From: JACMQX01 sp044225675
GTDB taxonomy: Bacteria > Pseudomonadota > Gammaproteobacteria > Burkholderiales > Burkholderiaceae_C
Assembly (NCBI GenBank): GCA_044225675.1
Contig: JBGAIH010000009.1
Coordinates: 1-64,000, forward strand
Reading direction: 5' to 3'
DNA length: 64,000 nucleotides
The notes below the pieces were generated by a model. That model had not been told where the DNA came from, made no database searches, and saw only the letters and a program-made list of their open reading frames with translations. Of this stretch, positions 33,835 to 41,961 are shown one piece after another; the first letter of the stretch is position 1; each line of letters starts with the position of its first letter. Both the position numbers and the translations under genes were made by a program.

Positions 33835-35589
33835 ATGTGTGGAATTGCTGGCGTCGTGAACGCCACGGAGGTCACCCGCGACGACGTCTGGGGCATGATC
33901 GAATGCATCAAGTACCGCGGCGTCGACGAGCAGGGCGTGGAGCACCTGGGTCGAGCCGTCCTCGGGCATGCACGGCTGGCCGTGGTCGACCCCGAGAACG
34001 GCATGCAGCCCATGTGCAGCACCGACGGCAAGGTCTGGGTCGTCTTCAACGGCGAGATCTTCAACTTCATCGAGCTGCGCGAACAGCTCAAGGCCAAGGG
34101 CTACAAGTTCAAGTCGCGCTGCGATACCGAGGTGCTGGTGCACCTGTGGTGCGAGAAGGGCGAGAAGATGCTCGACGACCTGGTCGGCATGTTCGCCTTC
34201 TTCATCTGGGACCAGCGCACCGAGACCGGCATGCTGGCGCGCGACCGCCAGGGCATCAAGCCCTGCTTCTATGCGCCTTACCAGGGCGGCATGGCCTTTG
34301 CGAGCGAGATGAAGGCCATCCTCGCGCTGCCGAAGTTCGAGCGCAAGGTCAACGAGTCGGCCCTGGGCAACGTCTTCACCTTCAACTACTGCCCGCCGCC
34401 GGAGACCTGCTTCGAGGGCATCCGCCATCTGCCGCCCGGCACCTTCATCCGTTACGGGGCAGGGCGGTTCTCCGAGCCGGTGCGCTACTGGCAGTGGCCG
34501 CTGGACGGCGAACGCGTGGACGCCACCCAGCAGGACCTCGAGCGGGCGCTGGATGAGGCGGTGCGTCTGCAGATGCGCTTTGACGTCGACGGCGGCCTGT
34601 TCCTGTCGGGCGGCGTCGACTCGTCGGTGATCGCCACGCGTCTGGTCAAGCAGTGGAACCGGCCGCAGCTCGATGCCATCGGCCTGCGCATCGAGGACAA
34701 GGGCTTTTCCGAGTTTGCCTACGCCGAGCGCGTCGCAGCGGGTCTGGATATCAACCTCAGCGCGCTGGACATCCGTCCTGCCAACATCCCCGAGATCGCG
34801 CAGAAGGTGGTGCGCCACGCCGAGCAGCCGCATGGCGACTTCTCGTTCTTCCTGTTCTTTCTGCTCTCACGCATGGCGCACCAGCAGGGCAAGATCGTCA
34901 TGTTCACCGGCGACGGCCCCGACGAGGTGATGCTCGGCTTCCGCCACAACGAGCAGTTCTTCTCGGAGATGACGCGCGCCAATTTCTCGATGCGCAGCTA
35001 CTTCGACCTGATCAGCTACAGCACCGAGAAGGACCGCCGGCGCCTCATGAGCCCCGGCTTCCTGCCCCATACCGAAGGCGCTCTCGACCGCTTCATGGAC
35101 ATCGTGCAGCCCTTCAGCGACCTGGAACCGATGGAGCAGGTCGCGGCCTACGAGCTGACCTCGCTGATGCCGGGCAACAATTCCATCAAGGGCGACCGCA
35201 TGGGCGCCTGCTGGTCCATCGAAGGCCGGGCGCCGTTCCTCGACCATCGCGTCAGCGAGCTGTTCGCGCGGCTGCCGATCACCTCCAAGTTCTACCAGGG
35301 CGTGGGCAAGCATTTCCTCAAGCAGGCGGCGGTGAGCTACTTCGACCGCGACTTCGTGTTCCGGCCCAAGACCATGCCGACCCTGCCCATCGGCGAATGG
35401 ATGAAGGGCCCGCTCTACCAGTGGGCGCGCGACGTGCTGGCCCTGCCCGACGGCGGCCGCTTCGACCGCAATGAGCTTTTGGTGCTGCTCGAGGAGCATC
35501 GCAGCGGCATGCACAATCACACCAAGCAACTGCGAACCCTGCTGATGACCAAGCTCTGGCTGCAGGAATTCTTCCCTTCACAACAATAA
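33835..35589 (+). CDS. AsnB-like glutamine-dependent amidotransferase
   Basis: Asparagine synthetase family protein of 584 residues. The N-terminal class II glutaminase domain begins MCGIAG, so Cys2 is the nucleophile after Met removal; FNGEIFNFIEL follows. The synthetase domain has the ATP pyrophosphatase loop LSGGVDSSV near residue 258 and TGDGPDEVMLG. Such proteins adenylate a carboxylate and amidate it. In surface-glycan loci AsnB homologues often amidate uronic acids or amino acids rather than aspartate. It lies nine bases after the GcvPB-like gene and before the glutamine-synthetase-like gene. Real substrate unknown. Confidence 0.85.
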   Translation: MCGIAGVVNATEVTRDDVWGMIECIKYRGVDEQGVEHLGRAVLGHARLAVVDPENGMQPMCSTDGKVWVVFNGEIFNFIELREQLKAKGYKFKSRCDTEVLVHLWCEKGEKMLDDLVGMFAFFIWDQRTETGMLARDRQGIKPCFYAPYQGGMAFASEMKAILALPKFERKVNESALGNVFTFNYCPPPETCFEGIRHLPPGTFIRYGAGRFSEPVRYWQWPLDGERVDATQQDLERALDEAVRLQMRFDVDGGLFLSGGVDSSVIATRLVKQWNRPQLDAIGLRIEDKGFSEFAYAERVAAGLDINLSALDIRPANIPEIAQKVVRHAEQPHGDFSFFLFFLLSRMAHQQGKIVMFTGDGPDEVMLGFRHNEQFFSEMTRANFSMRSYFDLISYSTEKDRRRLMSPGFLPHTEGALDRFMDIVQPFSDLEPMEQVAAYELTSLMPGNNSIKGDRMGACWSIEGRAPFLDHRVSELFARLPITSKFYQGVGKHFLKQAAVSYFDRDFVFRPKTMPTLPIGEWMKGPLYQWARDVLALPDGGRFDRNELLVLLEEHRSGMHNHTKQLRTLLMTKLWLQEFFPSQQ

Positions 35590-35608
35590 ACCCAGGACAG
35601 GGCACGCC

Positions 35609-36913
35609 ATGGCCGACTATGACTACTACCTCGCGCAGTTCGTCGACATCCACGGACGGCCCAAGGCCAAGCTCGTGCCGGGCAAGCACAAGGACATGAT
35701 CTTCGGTGCCGGCGCGGGATTCGCCGGCTTTGCGATCGCGGGGATGGGCATGGGGCCGCACGGCTCGGAGTTCATGGCCATCGGCGACCCTGCCGACGTC
35801 CGCCCGGTTCCGTGGATGCCGGGCACGGCCGTCGTCACCTGCGACGGCCATGTGCAGGGCAAGCCGCATGCCTTCGACTCGCGCGTCATCGCCAAGCGGG
35901 CGCTCGCGGCGTTCAAGGAGGCCACGGGCCTGACCTTCTTCTCGGGTCTGGAGCCCGAGTTCTTCCTGCTGCGCAAGGATGCCAGCGGCAGCTACGTCGT
36001 GGCCACCGAATCCGAGTCGCTGGACAAGCCGTGCTACGACTTCCGCCACCTGTCCACGGTGTCGCCCTTCCTCATGGAGCTGCAGTCCACGCTGGCGCAG
36101 GCGGGCATCGACGTCTACCAGATCGACCATGAAGACGCCAACGGGCAGTTCGAGATGAACTTCACCTACGCCGATGGCCTGCGGACGGCAGACAACCTCA
36201 CCTACTTCAAGATGGCGGCGCAGGCCATCGCCCGCAAGCACGGGATGCTGTGCTCCTTCATGCCCAAGCCGTTTGCCGAGCGCTCCGGCAGCGGGCTGCA
36301 CATGCACATGTCGGCGGGCAGCAAGTTCGGCCACAACGCCTTCGAGGACCCGAAGGACCCGCGCGGCATGGGCCTGTCGCAGCTGGCCTACCACTTCCTC
36401 GGCGGCCTGATGGCCAATGCGCATGCGCTCACCGCCATCGCCGCGCCGAGCGTCAACAGCTACAAGCGCCTCGTCAAGCTCGGCTCCCGTTCCGGCGCCA
36501 CCTGGGCGCCGATCAACGTGGCGTATGGCGACAACAACCGCACGGCCTTCGTGCGGATTCCGGGCGGCCGGCTCGAGCTTCGCCTGCCCGATGCCGCGTC
36601 CAACCCCTACCTCCTCACGGCGGCCATCATCCATGCAGGCCTCGACGGCGTGGCGCGCAAGCTCGATCCAGGGGCGCCCTGCAACGACAACCTCTATGCG
36701 CTCAACGCGGCCGAGATGGCGGCCAAGGGCATCCGCCGGCTGCCGACCTCGCTGCCCGATGCGCTCGATGCGCTGGAGGCCAGCGAGGTCATCACCCGCG
36801 GGCTCGGCAAGGCCTTCGTCGCCGAGTTCCTCGACGTCAAGCGCGCCGAGTGCGACGATCTGCTGCTGAACGTCTCGCCTGCCGAGTTCCGGCGCTACGT
36901 GGACTTCTTCTGA
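35609..36913 (+). CDS. Type III glutamine synthetase / gamma-glutamylmethylamide synthetase-like ligase
   Basis: Glutamine synthetase-fold ligase of 434 residues. The N terminus with DIHGRPKAKLVP and AGAGFAGFAI resembles the GlnT/GmaS group ('type III glutamate–ammonia ligase'), whose known members join ammonia or methylamine to glutamate. Metal and substrate residues are retained: EPEFFL (Glu115, Glu117), GQFEMNF, GLHMHMS, NSYKRLVKLG, NRTAFVRIPG and ELRLPDAASNPYL. The usual tyrosine-adenylylation motif of GlnA is not evident. The link with a glycine decarboxylase suggests methylamine as amine, but this is a guess. Confidence 0.83.
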   Translation: MADYDYYLAQFVDIHGRPKAKLVPGKHKDMIFGAGAGFAGFAIAGMGMGPHGSEFMAIGDPADVRPVPWMPGTAVVTCDGHVQGKPHAFDSRVIAKRALAAFKEATGLTFFSGLEPEFFLLRKDASGSYVVATESESLDKPCYDFRHLSTVSPFLMELQSTLAQAGIDVYQIDHEDANGQFEMNFTYADGLRTADNLTYFKMAAQAIARKHGMLCSFMPKPFAERSGSGLHMHMSAGSKFGHNAFEDPKDPRGMGLSQLAYHFLGGLMANAHALTAIAAPSVNSYKRLVKLGSRSGATWAPINVAYGDNNRTAFVRIPGGRLELRLPDAASNPYLLTAAIIHAGLDGVARKLDPGAPCNDNLYALNAAEMAAKGIRRLPTSLPDALDALEASEVITRGLGKAFVAEFLDVKRAECDDLLLNVSPAEFRRYVDFF

Positions 36914-36956
36914 TCCCCCGGCCCGGCCGGCGCGCCATGGCTCGTCCTGTCGCCCC

Positions 36957-38159
36957 ATGAAGGACGTCCTCTTCGTCACCTATGGGAGCGGCCATGTTCG
37001 CATGGTGCTGCCGGTCGCGCAGGCTCTGGCCCAGGCCGGCCTCGCGCGGCCGAAGGTCCTGGGGTTGACGACCGCCGCCCCGCTGGTGCGCGCTGCGGGG
37101 CTGGAGCTGCTGCAGTTCAAGGATTTTGTCGGCCCCGACGATGCGGGCGCGCTGGCCCATGGGCGCCGCCTGCTGGCGGCCATGGCTGGGCCCATCGCCG
37201 ATCCGGATGAGAGCGTGGCCTATCTGGGCATGAACTATGCGGAGCTTGAGCAGGATGTCGGCGCCGACGAGGCGGAGCGCCGGTATGCGCGCGACGGCCG
37301 CCAGGCTTTTCTGCCGCTGCGGGTCCTGCGCCGCATCGTCGCGCGGGTGGCGCCCGACCTGGTCGTTGCAACCAACTCGCCGCGCGCGGAGCGAGCGGCG
37401 ATCGTCGCCGCACGGGCGCTGGGCCTGCCCTCGGTCTGCCTGGTCGACCTGTTCTGCCTCGATGAAGTGCAGTGGATCGGCCAGCCGGGCTACGCCGACC
37501 TGGTCTGCGTGCTCAGCGAGTCGGTTCGGGAGTTTCTCGTGGGCGCGGGCCGTCGGGCGGACGAGGTGGCCGTCACCGGCAATCCGGCCTTCGACACGCT
37601 GGCCGACCCGTCTCATCGGGCCGAAGCGGCCCGCATGCGTGAGGCGAGGGGCTGGCAGGACCGGCATGTGCTGCTGTGGCCGACGCAGGTGGAGCCTGCG
37701 TTCCATCCGTTCGATGGACGACCGGGCGATCCCGGCCTGCCGCAGCGCGTCCTCGACCAGGTCATCGACTGGGTCCGTGCACGAAGCGATGCGGTGCTGT
37801 GCGTGCGTCCGCGCGCGGGCGAAGCGCCGCCCCGACTGCCCGACGATCCGCGATTCGTGGTGACAGGGCAGGACGTCCCCCTGCCGGTGCTTCTGCAGGT
37901 CGTGGATACAGTGGTCACGCTCAATTCCACCGTCGGCCTCGAAGGGCATCTTGCGGGCACTCGCCTGGTGCAGGTGCTCGGCTCGGTGTTCGACGAGGCC
38001 ATGCCCTTGCTGCACCATGGCATTGCCGACGCGGCCGTGGCGGTGGACGCGATCCATGGGGCCCTCGATCAATGCGTGTCCATGGGGCGGCGCCCGAGCG
38101 GCGCAGGCAGCCGCAATGCCACTGCCCGGGTCGTGAATGCACTGCGCAGATTCCTATAA
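36957..38159 (+). CDS. GT-B fold protein, candidate glycosyltransferase
   Basis: A 400-residue protein with two Rossmann-like halves. The N-terminal VTYGSGHVRMVLPVAQAL resembles MurG- and epimerase-type glycine loops. The C-terminal VTLNSTVGLEGHLAGTRLVQVLG matches the nucleotide-sugar or acceptor site of UDP-GlcNAc 2-epimerase-like and capsule-type transferases. No membrane helix. It follows the ligase gene by 43 bp and precedes the amidotransferase. It is the only clear glycosyltransferase candidate besides the phosphoglycosyl transferase, so it might transfer the CMP-nonulosonic acid; a non-hydrolysing epimerase role is less likely given separate neuC. Confidence 0.6.
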   Translation: MKDVLFVTYGSGHVRMVLPVAQALAQAGLARPKVLGLTTAAPLVRAAGLELLQFKDFVGPDDAGALAHGRRLLAAMAGPIADPDESVAYLGMNYAELEQDVGADEAERRYARDGRQAFLPLRVLRRIVARVAPDLVVATNSPRAERAAIVAARALGLPSVCLVDLFCLDEVQWIGQPGYADLVCVLSESVREFLVGAGRRADEVAVTGNPAFDTLADPSHRAEAARMREARGWQDRHVLLWPTQVEPAFHPFDGRPGDPGLPQRVLDQVIDWVRARSDAVLCVRPRAGEAPPRLPDDPRFVVTGQDVPLPVLLQVVDTVVTLNSTVGLEGHLAGTRLVQVLGSVFDEAMPLLHHGIADAAVAVDAIHGALDQCVSMGRRPSGAGSRNATARVVNALRRFL

Positions 38160-38160
38160 T
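38155..38160 (+). promoter_or_regulatory. TATAAT hexamer before the sugar amidotransferase gene
   Basis: A perfect -10 hexamer lies across the stop codon of the preceding gene, 67 bp before the next start. No good -35 partner is seen. It may start a separate transcript for the nonulosonate genes. Confidence 0.35.
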
Positions 38161-38227
38161 CCTTTCATGCCGCCGTCGGTGCTCCGCAGTCGGCCCCCTG
38201 TTGACGTCCACTCCCTGGTCGGTCCCC

Positions 38228-39568
38228 ATGTCATTGATCAAGATTCCCGCTCCTGTTGACCTGTCGCTGTTCGAGGCCGGCGATGACGACGCCGAGGTCA
38301 AGTATGGTCTGCCCAGGTATGTTCACTTCTGCAAGCAGTGCGTCATCTCCAACCAGCGACCCAATTCAGCGGTGGAATACCAGCACACCAAGGGCAGCAG
38401 GAAGGCCACCATTGCATTCGACGAAGAGGGCGTGTGCGACGCCTGCCGCTTTGCCGAGCAGAAGCACAACACCATCGACTGGAAGGCGCGTGAAGACCAG
38501 CTCGCGGCGCTGTGCGACAGGTATCGCAGCAAGAGCGGCTACGACTGCCTGGTGCCGGGCTCGGGAGGCAAGGACAGCTTCTATGCGTCGCACATCCTGA
38601 AGACGCGCTTCAACATGCACCCGCTGACGGTGACCTGGGCACCGCACGTCTACACCGAATGGGGCTGGAAGAATTTCGAGTCCTGGATTCAGGCGGGTCA
38701 TGACAACTACCTGATGACGCCCAACGGCCGCATCCACAGGCTCCTCACGCGGCTGGCCGTCGAGAACCTGTTCCATCCGTTCCAGGCCTTCATCTTCGGC
38801 CAGAAGTCGCTCGCGCCCAAGATGGCCATCCTGCACGACATTCCCTTTGTCGTGTACGGCGAGAACGAGGCCGAGTACGGCAATCCGATCGGCGACACCA
38901 GCAGCGCCAAGCGCGACTGGTCCTACTTCACCTCGGCCAACAAGTCCGAGATCTACCTGGGCGGCACGTCGCTCAAGAGTCTTTACGAGGACTTCGGCGT
39001 CGAGGAGCAGGATCTGCTGCCGTATCTGCCCGCCGACCCGGCCCAGATCGAGCGCAAGCAGATCGAGGTCCACTACCTCGGCTATTACCTCAAGTGGCAC
39101 CCCCAGAGCTGCTACTACTATGCGGTGGAGCACGGCGGATTCGAAGCCTCGCCGGAGCGCACCCCTGGCACTTACAGCAAGTACAACAGCATCGACGACC
39201 GGATCGACGACTACCATTACTACACGACGTTCATCAAGTTCGGGATCGGTCGCGCGACCTACGATGCGGCCCAGGAAGTGCGCTCGCGCGACATCACGCG
39301 TGACGAGGCCGTGGCGTTGGTGCGCCGCTACGACGGGGAGTTTCCCGAGCGCTTCGCCGACGAGATCTTCCGTTACCTGAGCATCACCCCCAAGGAGTTT
39401 CCGAAGGCCTCCCGCATGTTCGAGCGACCGGTGATGGACCGCGCGCACTTCATGCAGCTTGCCGACAGCTTCCGCTCGCCGCACCTGTGGCGGCGCGAGG
39501 CCGGCCAGTGGAAGCTGCGGCACACCGTGTTCGACACTGACGGAAGGCCTCCGGGATCTCCCGCATGA
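38228..39568 (+). CDS. N-acetyl sugar amidotransferase, WbpG/PseA family
   Basis: Enzyme predicted to convert an N-acetyl group of a sugar to an acetamidino group with ammonia from a partner glutaminase. The ATP pyrophosphatase loop PGSGGKDSFYA spans residues 110–120. Two cysteine pairs, C35/C38 (CKQC) and C70/C73 (CDAC), look like a zinc site. WTxAP- and GENEAEYGNP-type motifs follow. Length 446. The next two genes are HisF and HisH paralogues, as in the wbpG–hisH2–hisF2 set of Pseudomonas O-antigen loci. An upstream open frame overlaps the previous gene; the ATG at 38228 starts the conserved part. Confidence 0.88.
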   Translation: MSLIKIPAPVDLSLFEAGDDDAEVKYGLPRYVHFCKQCVISNQRPNSAVEYQHTKGSRKATIAFDEEGVCDACRFAEQKHNTIDWKAREDQLAALCDRYRSKSGYDCLVPGSGGKDSFYASHILKTRFNMHPLTVTWAPHVYTEWGWKNFESWIQAGHDNYLMTPNGRIHRLLTRLAVENLFHPFQAFIFGQKSLAPKMAILHDIPFVVYGENEAEYGNPIGDTSSAKRDWSYFTSANKSEIYLGGTSLKSLYEDFGVEEQDLLPYLPADPAQIERKQIEVHYLGYYLKWHPQSCYYYAVEHGGFEASPERTPGTYSKYNSIDDRIDDYHYYTTFIKFGIGRATYDAAQEVRSRDITRDEAVALVRRYDGEFPERFADEIFRYLSITPKEFPKASRMFERPVMDRAHFMQLADSFRSPHLWRREAGQWKLRHTVFDTDGRPPGSPA

Positions 39569-40320
39569 GCCGCCTGCGAATCATTCCGCGCCTCGACATC
39601 AAGGGGCCGAACCTGATCAAGGGCATCCGGCTGGAAGGCCTGCGCGTGGTGGGGAACCCCGGCGAGTTCGCGCTTCGCTACTACAGCCAGGGCGCCGACG
39701 AGATCATCTTCATGGACATCGTCGCCAGCCTGTACCAGCGCAACAGCCTCAGCGAGATCATCAGCCAGGCCGCCGACCAGATCTACATTCCGATCACCGT
39801 GGGGGGCGGCATCCGCACGCTCGACGACGTCAACACCATGCTGCGCTCGGGCGCCGACAAGGTGGCGATCAACACGGCGGCGATCGCCCGGCCGGAGCTG
39901 ATCTCGCAGGTCTCCAAGAGGTACGGCTCGCAGTGCATGGTGCTGTCGGTCGAGGCCAAGCGCAGCGGTCCCGGGCGCTGGGAAGCCTATACCGACAACG
40001 GTCGCGAGCACACCGGCCTGGACGCAGTCGACTGGATCGAGAAGGCCGTTGCGCTTGGCGCGGGCGAGGTCCTGCTCACCGCCGTGGACCAGGAAGGCAC
40101 GCGCAAGGGCCTGGACATCGAGCTGCTTCAGGCCGTGAATGCGCGCGTCGGCGTGCCGGTCATCCTGAGCGGCGGCTTCGGTCCGGTGGAAGACCTCCGG
40201 CGCGCGAGCGACGCCGGCGCGTCGGGAATCGCCATCGCAGACGCACTCCACTGGCAACGCATGTCGGTGCCCGAGATCAAGCGGCAGGCTCGCGACCAGG
40301 GCGTGGAGGTACGGACATGA
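39565..40320 (+). CDS. HisF paralogue for sugar amidination
   Basis: TIM-barrel protein of 251 residues, homologous to the cyclase subunit of imidazole-glycerol-phosphate synthase. Asp11 is conserved (RLDIKG). In histidine-pathway HisF the second catalytic residue, Asp130, lies in IDAKR; here the aligned sequence is VEAKR with Glu130. The second phosphate loop is SGGFG rather than SGGAG. This argues that it no longer makes imidazole and instead forms an ammonia conduit to the adjacent amidotransferase, whose stop it overlaps by four bases. No other his genes are nearby. Confidence 0.88.
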   Translation: MSRLRIIPRLDIKGPNLIKGIRLEGLRVVGNPGEFALRYYSQGADEIIFMDIVASLYQRNSLSEIISQAADQIYIPITVGGGIRTLDDVNTMLRSGADKVAINTAAIARPELISQVSKRYGSQCMVLSVEAKRSGPGRWEAYTDNGREHTGLDAVDWIEKAVALGAGEVLLTAVDQEGTRKGLDIELLQAVNARVGVPVILSGGFGPVEDLRRASDAGASGIAIADALHWQRMSVPEIKRQARDQGVEVRT

Positions 40321-40330
40321 GGTGGACGCC

Positions 40331-40981
40331 ATGAGTGCCCGGCAGGTCACGGTCATCGACTACGGCATCGGCAACCTGCTCAATGTCGTGCGGGCGCTCG
40401 AGCATTGCGGTGCCTCGGCGCGTGTGGTGGACTCCGCGAGCCAGGTGTCCGAGCTGCCTGACCGGCTGGTCCTGCCCGGTGTGGGCGCCTTTGCCGACGG
40501 CATGGCCGAGCTGAGGGCTCGCGGATTCGACGATCTGGTGCGGCGCCATGCCGGCTCGGGTCGCCCGTTTCTGGGCATCTGCGTGGGCGCGCAGATGCTG
40601 TTCGACGTGGGCGAGGAATTCGGCGAGACCGAGGGCTTGGGCCTGATTCCGGGGCGCGTGCAGCCCGTGCCGGCCCTGGCTGCGGACGGACGACCCCATC
40701 GCATCCCGCACATCGGCTGGAGCCCGCTCCAACGGCCGCCGGCCCGCAGCGACTGGCAGGACACGCCGCTCGCGCGCGTCGAACCGGGGGAGCCGGTGTA
40801 CTTCGTTCACTCCTTCGCACCGGTGCCCACCCACGAGGAGCACCGCCTGGCCGACACCTTCTACGACGGCGTCCGCGTCTGCGCGGCGGTGGCCCGCGAC
40901 AACATCTTCGGATGCCAGTTCCATCCCGAGCGCAGCGCCCACAGCGGCCTGGGCATCCTCACTGCGTTCCTGGACCTGTGA
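40331..40981 (+). CDS. HisH paralogue, glutaminase for sugar amidination
   Basis: Class I glutamine amidotransferase of 216 residues that should release ammonia from glutamine for the HisF/amidotransferase partner. Nucleophile Cys84 is in LGICVGAQML; His and Glu of the triad are in CQFHPERSAHSG. The oxyanion region PGVGAFADGM is conserved. AGGTGG six bases before the ATG at 40331 favours this start over GTG at 40322. If an N-substituted glutamine is the true donor in this locus, this protein would be the place to look for altered specificity. Overlaps the next gene by one base. Confidence 0.88.
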   Translation: MSARQVTVIDYGIGNLLNVVRALEHCGASARVVDSASQVSELPDRLVLPGVGAFADGMAELRARGFDDLVRRHAGSGRPFLGICVGAQMLFDVGEEFGETEGLGLIPGRVQPVPALAADGRPHRIPHIGWSPLQRPPARSDWQDTPLARVEPGEPVYFVHSFAPVPTHEEHRLADTFYDGVRVCAAVARDNIFGCQFHPERSAHSGLGILTAFLDL

Positions 40982-41961
40982 TGGCGCGGCGCCTGCTGCT
41001 CACCGGCCGGGGCTCCATTGCGCAGCGCCACCTGCGGCACTGGCGCGAGTTCGAGCCTGAGGGCGAGGTGGGGGTGGTTTCGGCCAGCGGTGAGGTCGAT
41101 CCCTCGTTCCATCCGTGCCGGATCTTTCCCGACACGGCCGCCGGCCTGGCCTGGGTGCCCGATGCGGTGGTCATTGCCAGCGTGTCGAGCCGGCATGCCG
41201 ATGAACTTGGCGCCTGCCTGCGGTTAGGCTTGCCAGTGCTGACTGAAAAGCCTCTGGTCACGTCGCGTGTGCAGCTCCTGCAATTGCAGGGAGTCATGGC
41301 CGCGGGCCCGGGCTCGCCGGCTGTGCTGGTGGGCTGCAACCTGCGCTATCTGCCGGTGCTGTGCCACATCGCGGCAAAGCTGCAGGAGCCGGCGTCGGGT
41401 CGCCTGGTGCGGGCCCATCTGGAGGTCGGCCAGCACCTGCCCGCGTGGCGGCCGACGCGGCCGCTGGCTGGCAGCTACAGTGCGGATGCGGCGCAGGGCG
41501 GTGGCGTGGTGTTCGATCTGGTGCACGAGATCGACATGGCGCGTGTGCTGTTCGGCGAACTGCGGGTGCGTGGCGCCGTCGGAGGCCGTTTGTCAGGCCT
41601 TCCGATCGACGCGGACGATGTTCACGTGGCGCTGCTCGCGCACGCCGGCGGCGCACCGGTCACGGTCAGTCTCGACTACGTGTCGCGTCAGCCGATGCGG
41701 CGCTACGTGGCCGTGACCGAGGGCGGAACGCTGACCTGCGACATCATGGCGCGCGAACTGAGCTGGGCCGGCCCCGACGGCGTGCAGCGGATTGATGTCG
41801 GCCCGGAGGCGTTCGATGTGGCGGCGACCTACCGCGCCCAGATGCAGGACTGGCTGGCGGCCATGGTCGATCCGGGGCATCGGCTGCGCTCACCGCTGCA
41901 GGATGCCTTCGCTTCGGCAGAGCTCATGTTGGCCATGAAGGAGGCCGCGTCATGCGCCTGA
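40981..41961 (+). CDS. Gfo/Idh/MocA-family oxidoreductase
   Basis: NAD(P)-dependent sugar dehydrogenase-like protein of 326 residues. The N-terminal Rossmann strand reads LLLTGRGSIAQRHLRHW. The conserved EKP motif (LTEKPLV) and GGGVVFDLVHEIDMARVLFG, the usual catalytic-helix region, are present. Substrate cannot be inferred. In several nonulosonate loci a member of this family lies beside neuA/neuB genes. Start ATG at 40981 overlaps the HisH paralogue (TGATG) and its stop overlaps neuA, so it sits inside the coupled block. Confidence 0.82.
   Translation: MARRLLLTGRGSIAQRHLRHWREFEPEGEVGVVSASGEVDPSFHPCRIFPDTAAGLAWVPDAVVIASVSSRHADELGACLRLGLPVLTEKPLVTSRVQLLQLQGVMAAGPGSPAVLVGCNLRYLPVLCHIAAKLQEPASGRLVRAHLEVGQHLPAWRPTRPLAGSYSADAAQGGGVVFDLVHEIDMARVLFGELRVRGAVGGRLSGLPIDADDVHVALLAHAGGAPVTVSLDYVSRQPMRRYVAVTEGGTLTCDIMARELSWAGPDGVQRIDVGPEAFDVAATYRAQMQDWLAAMVDPGHRLRSPLQDAFASAELMLAMKEAASCA

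Noticed and set aside
32191..34833. An 880-codon minus-strand frame across gcvPB-like and asnB-like genes
   Set aside because: It covers parts of two well-supported genes on the other strand and has His/Arg/Ala-rich noise composition.
39565..40981. hisF and hisH as part of histidine biosynthesis
   Set aside because: No other his genes nearby, HisF lacks Asp130, and both are coupled to a sugar amidotransferase.
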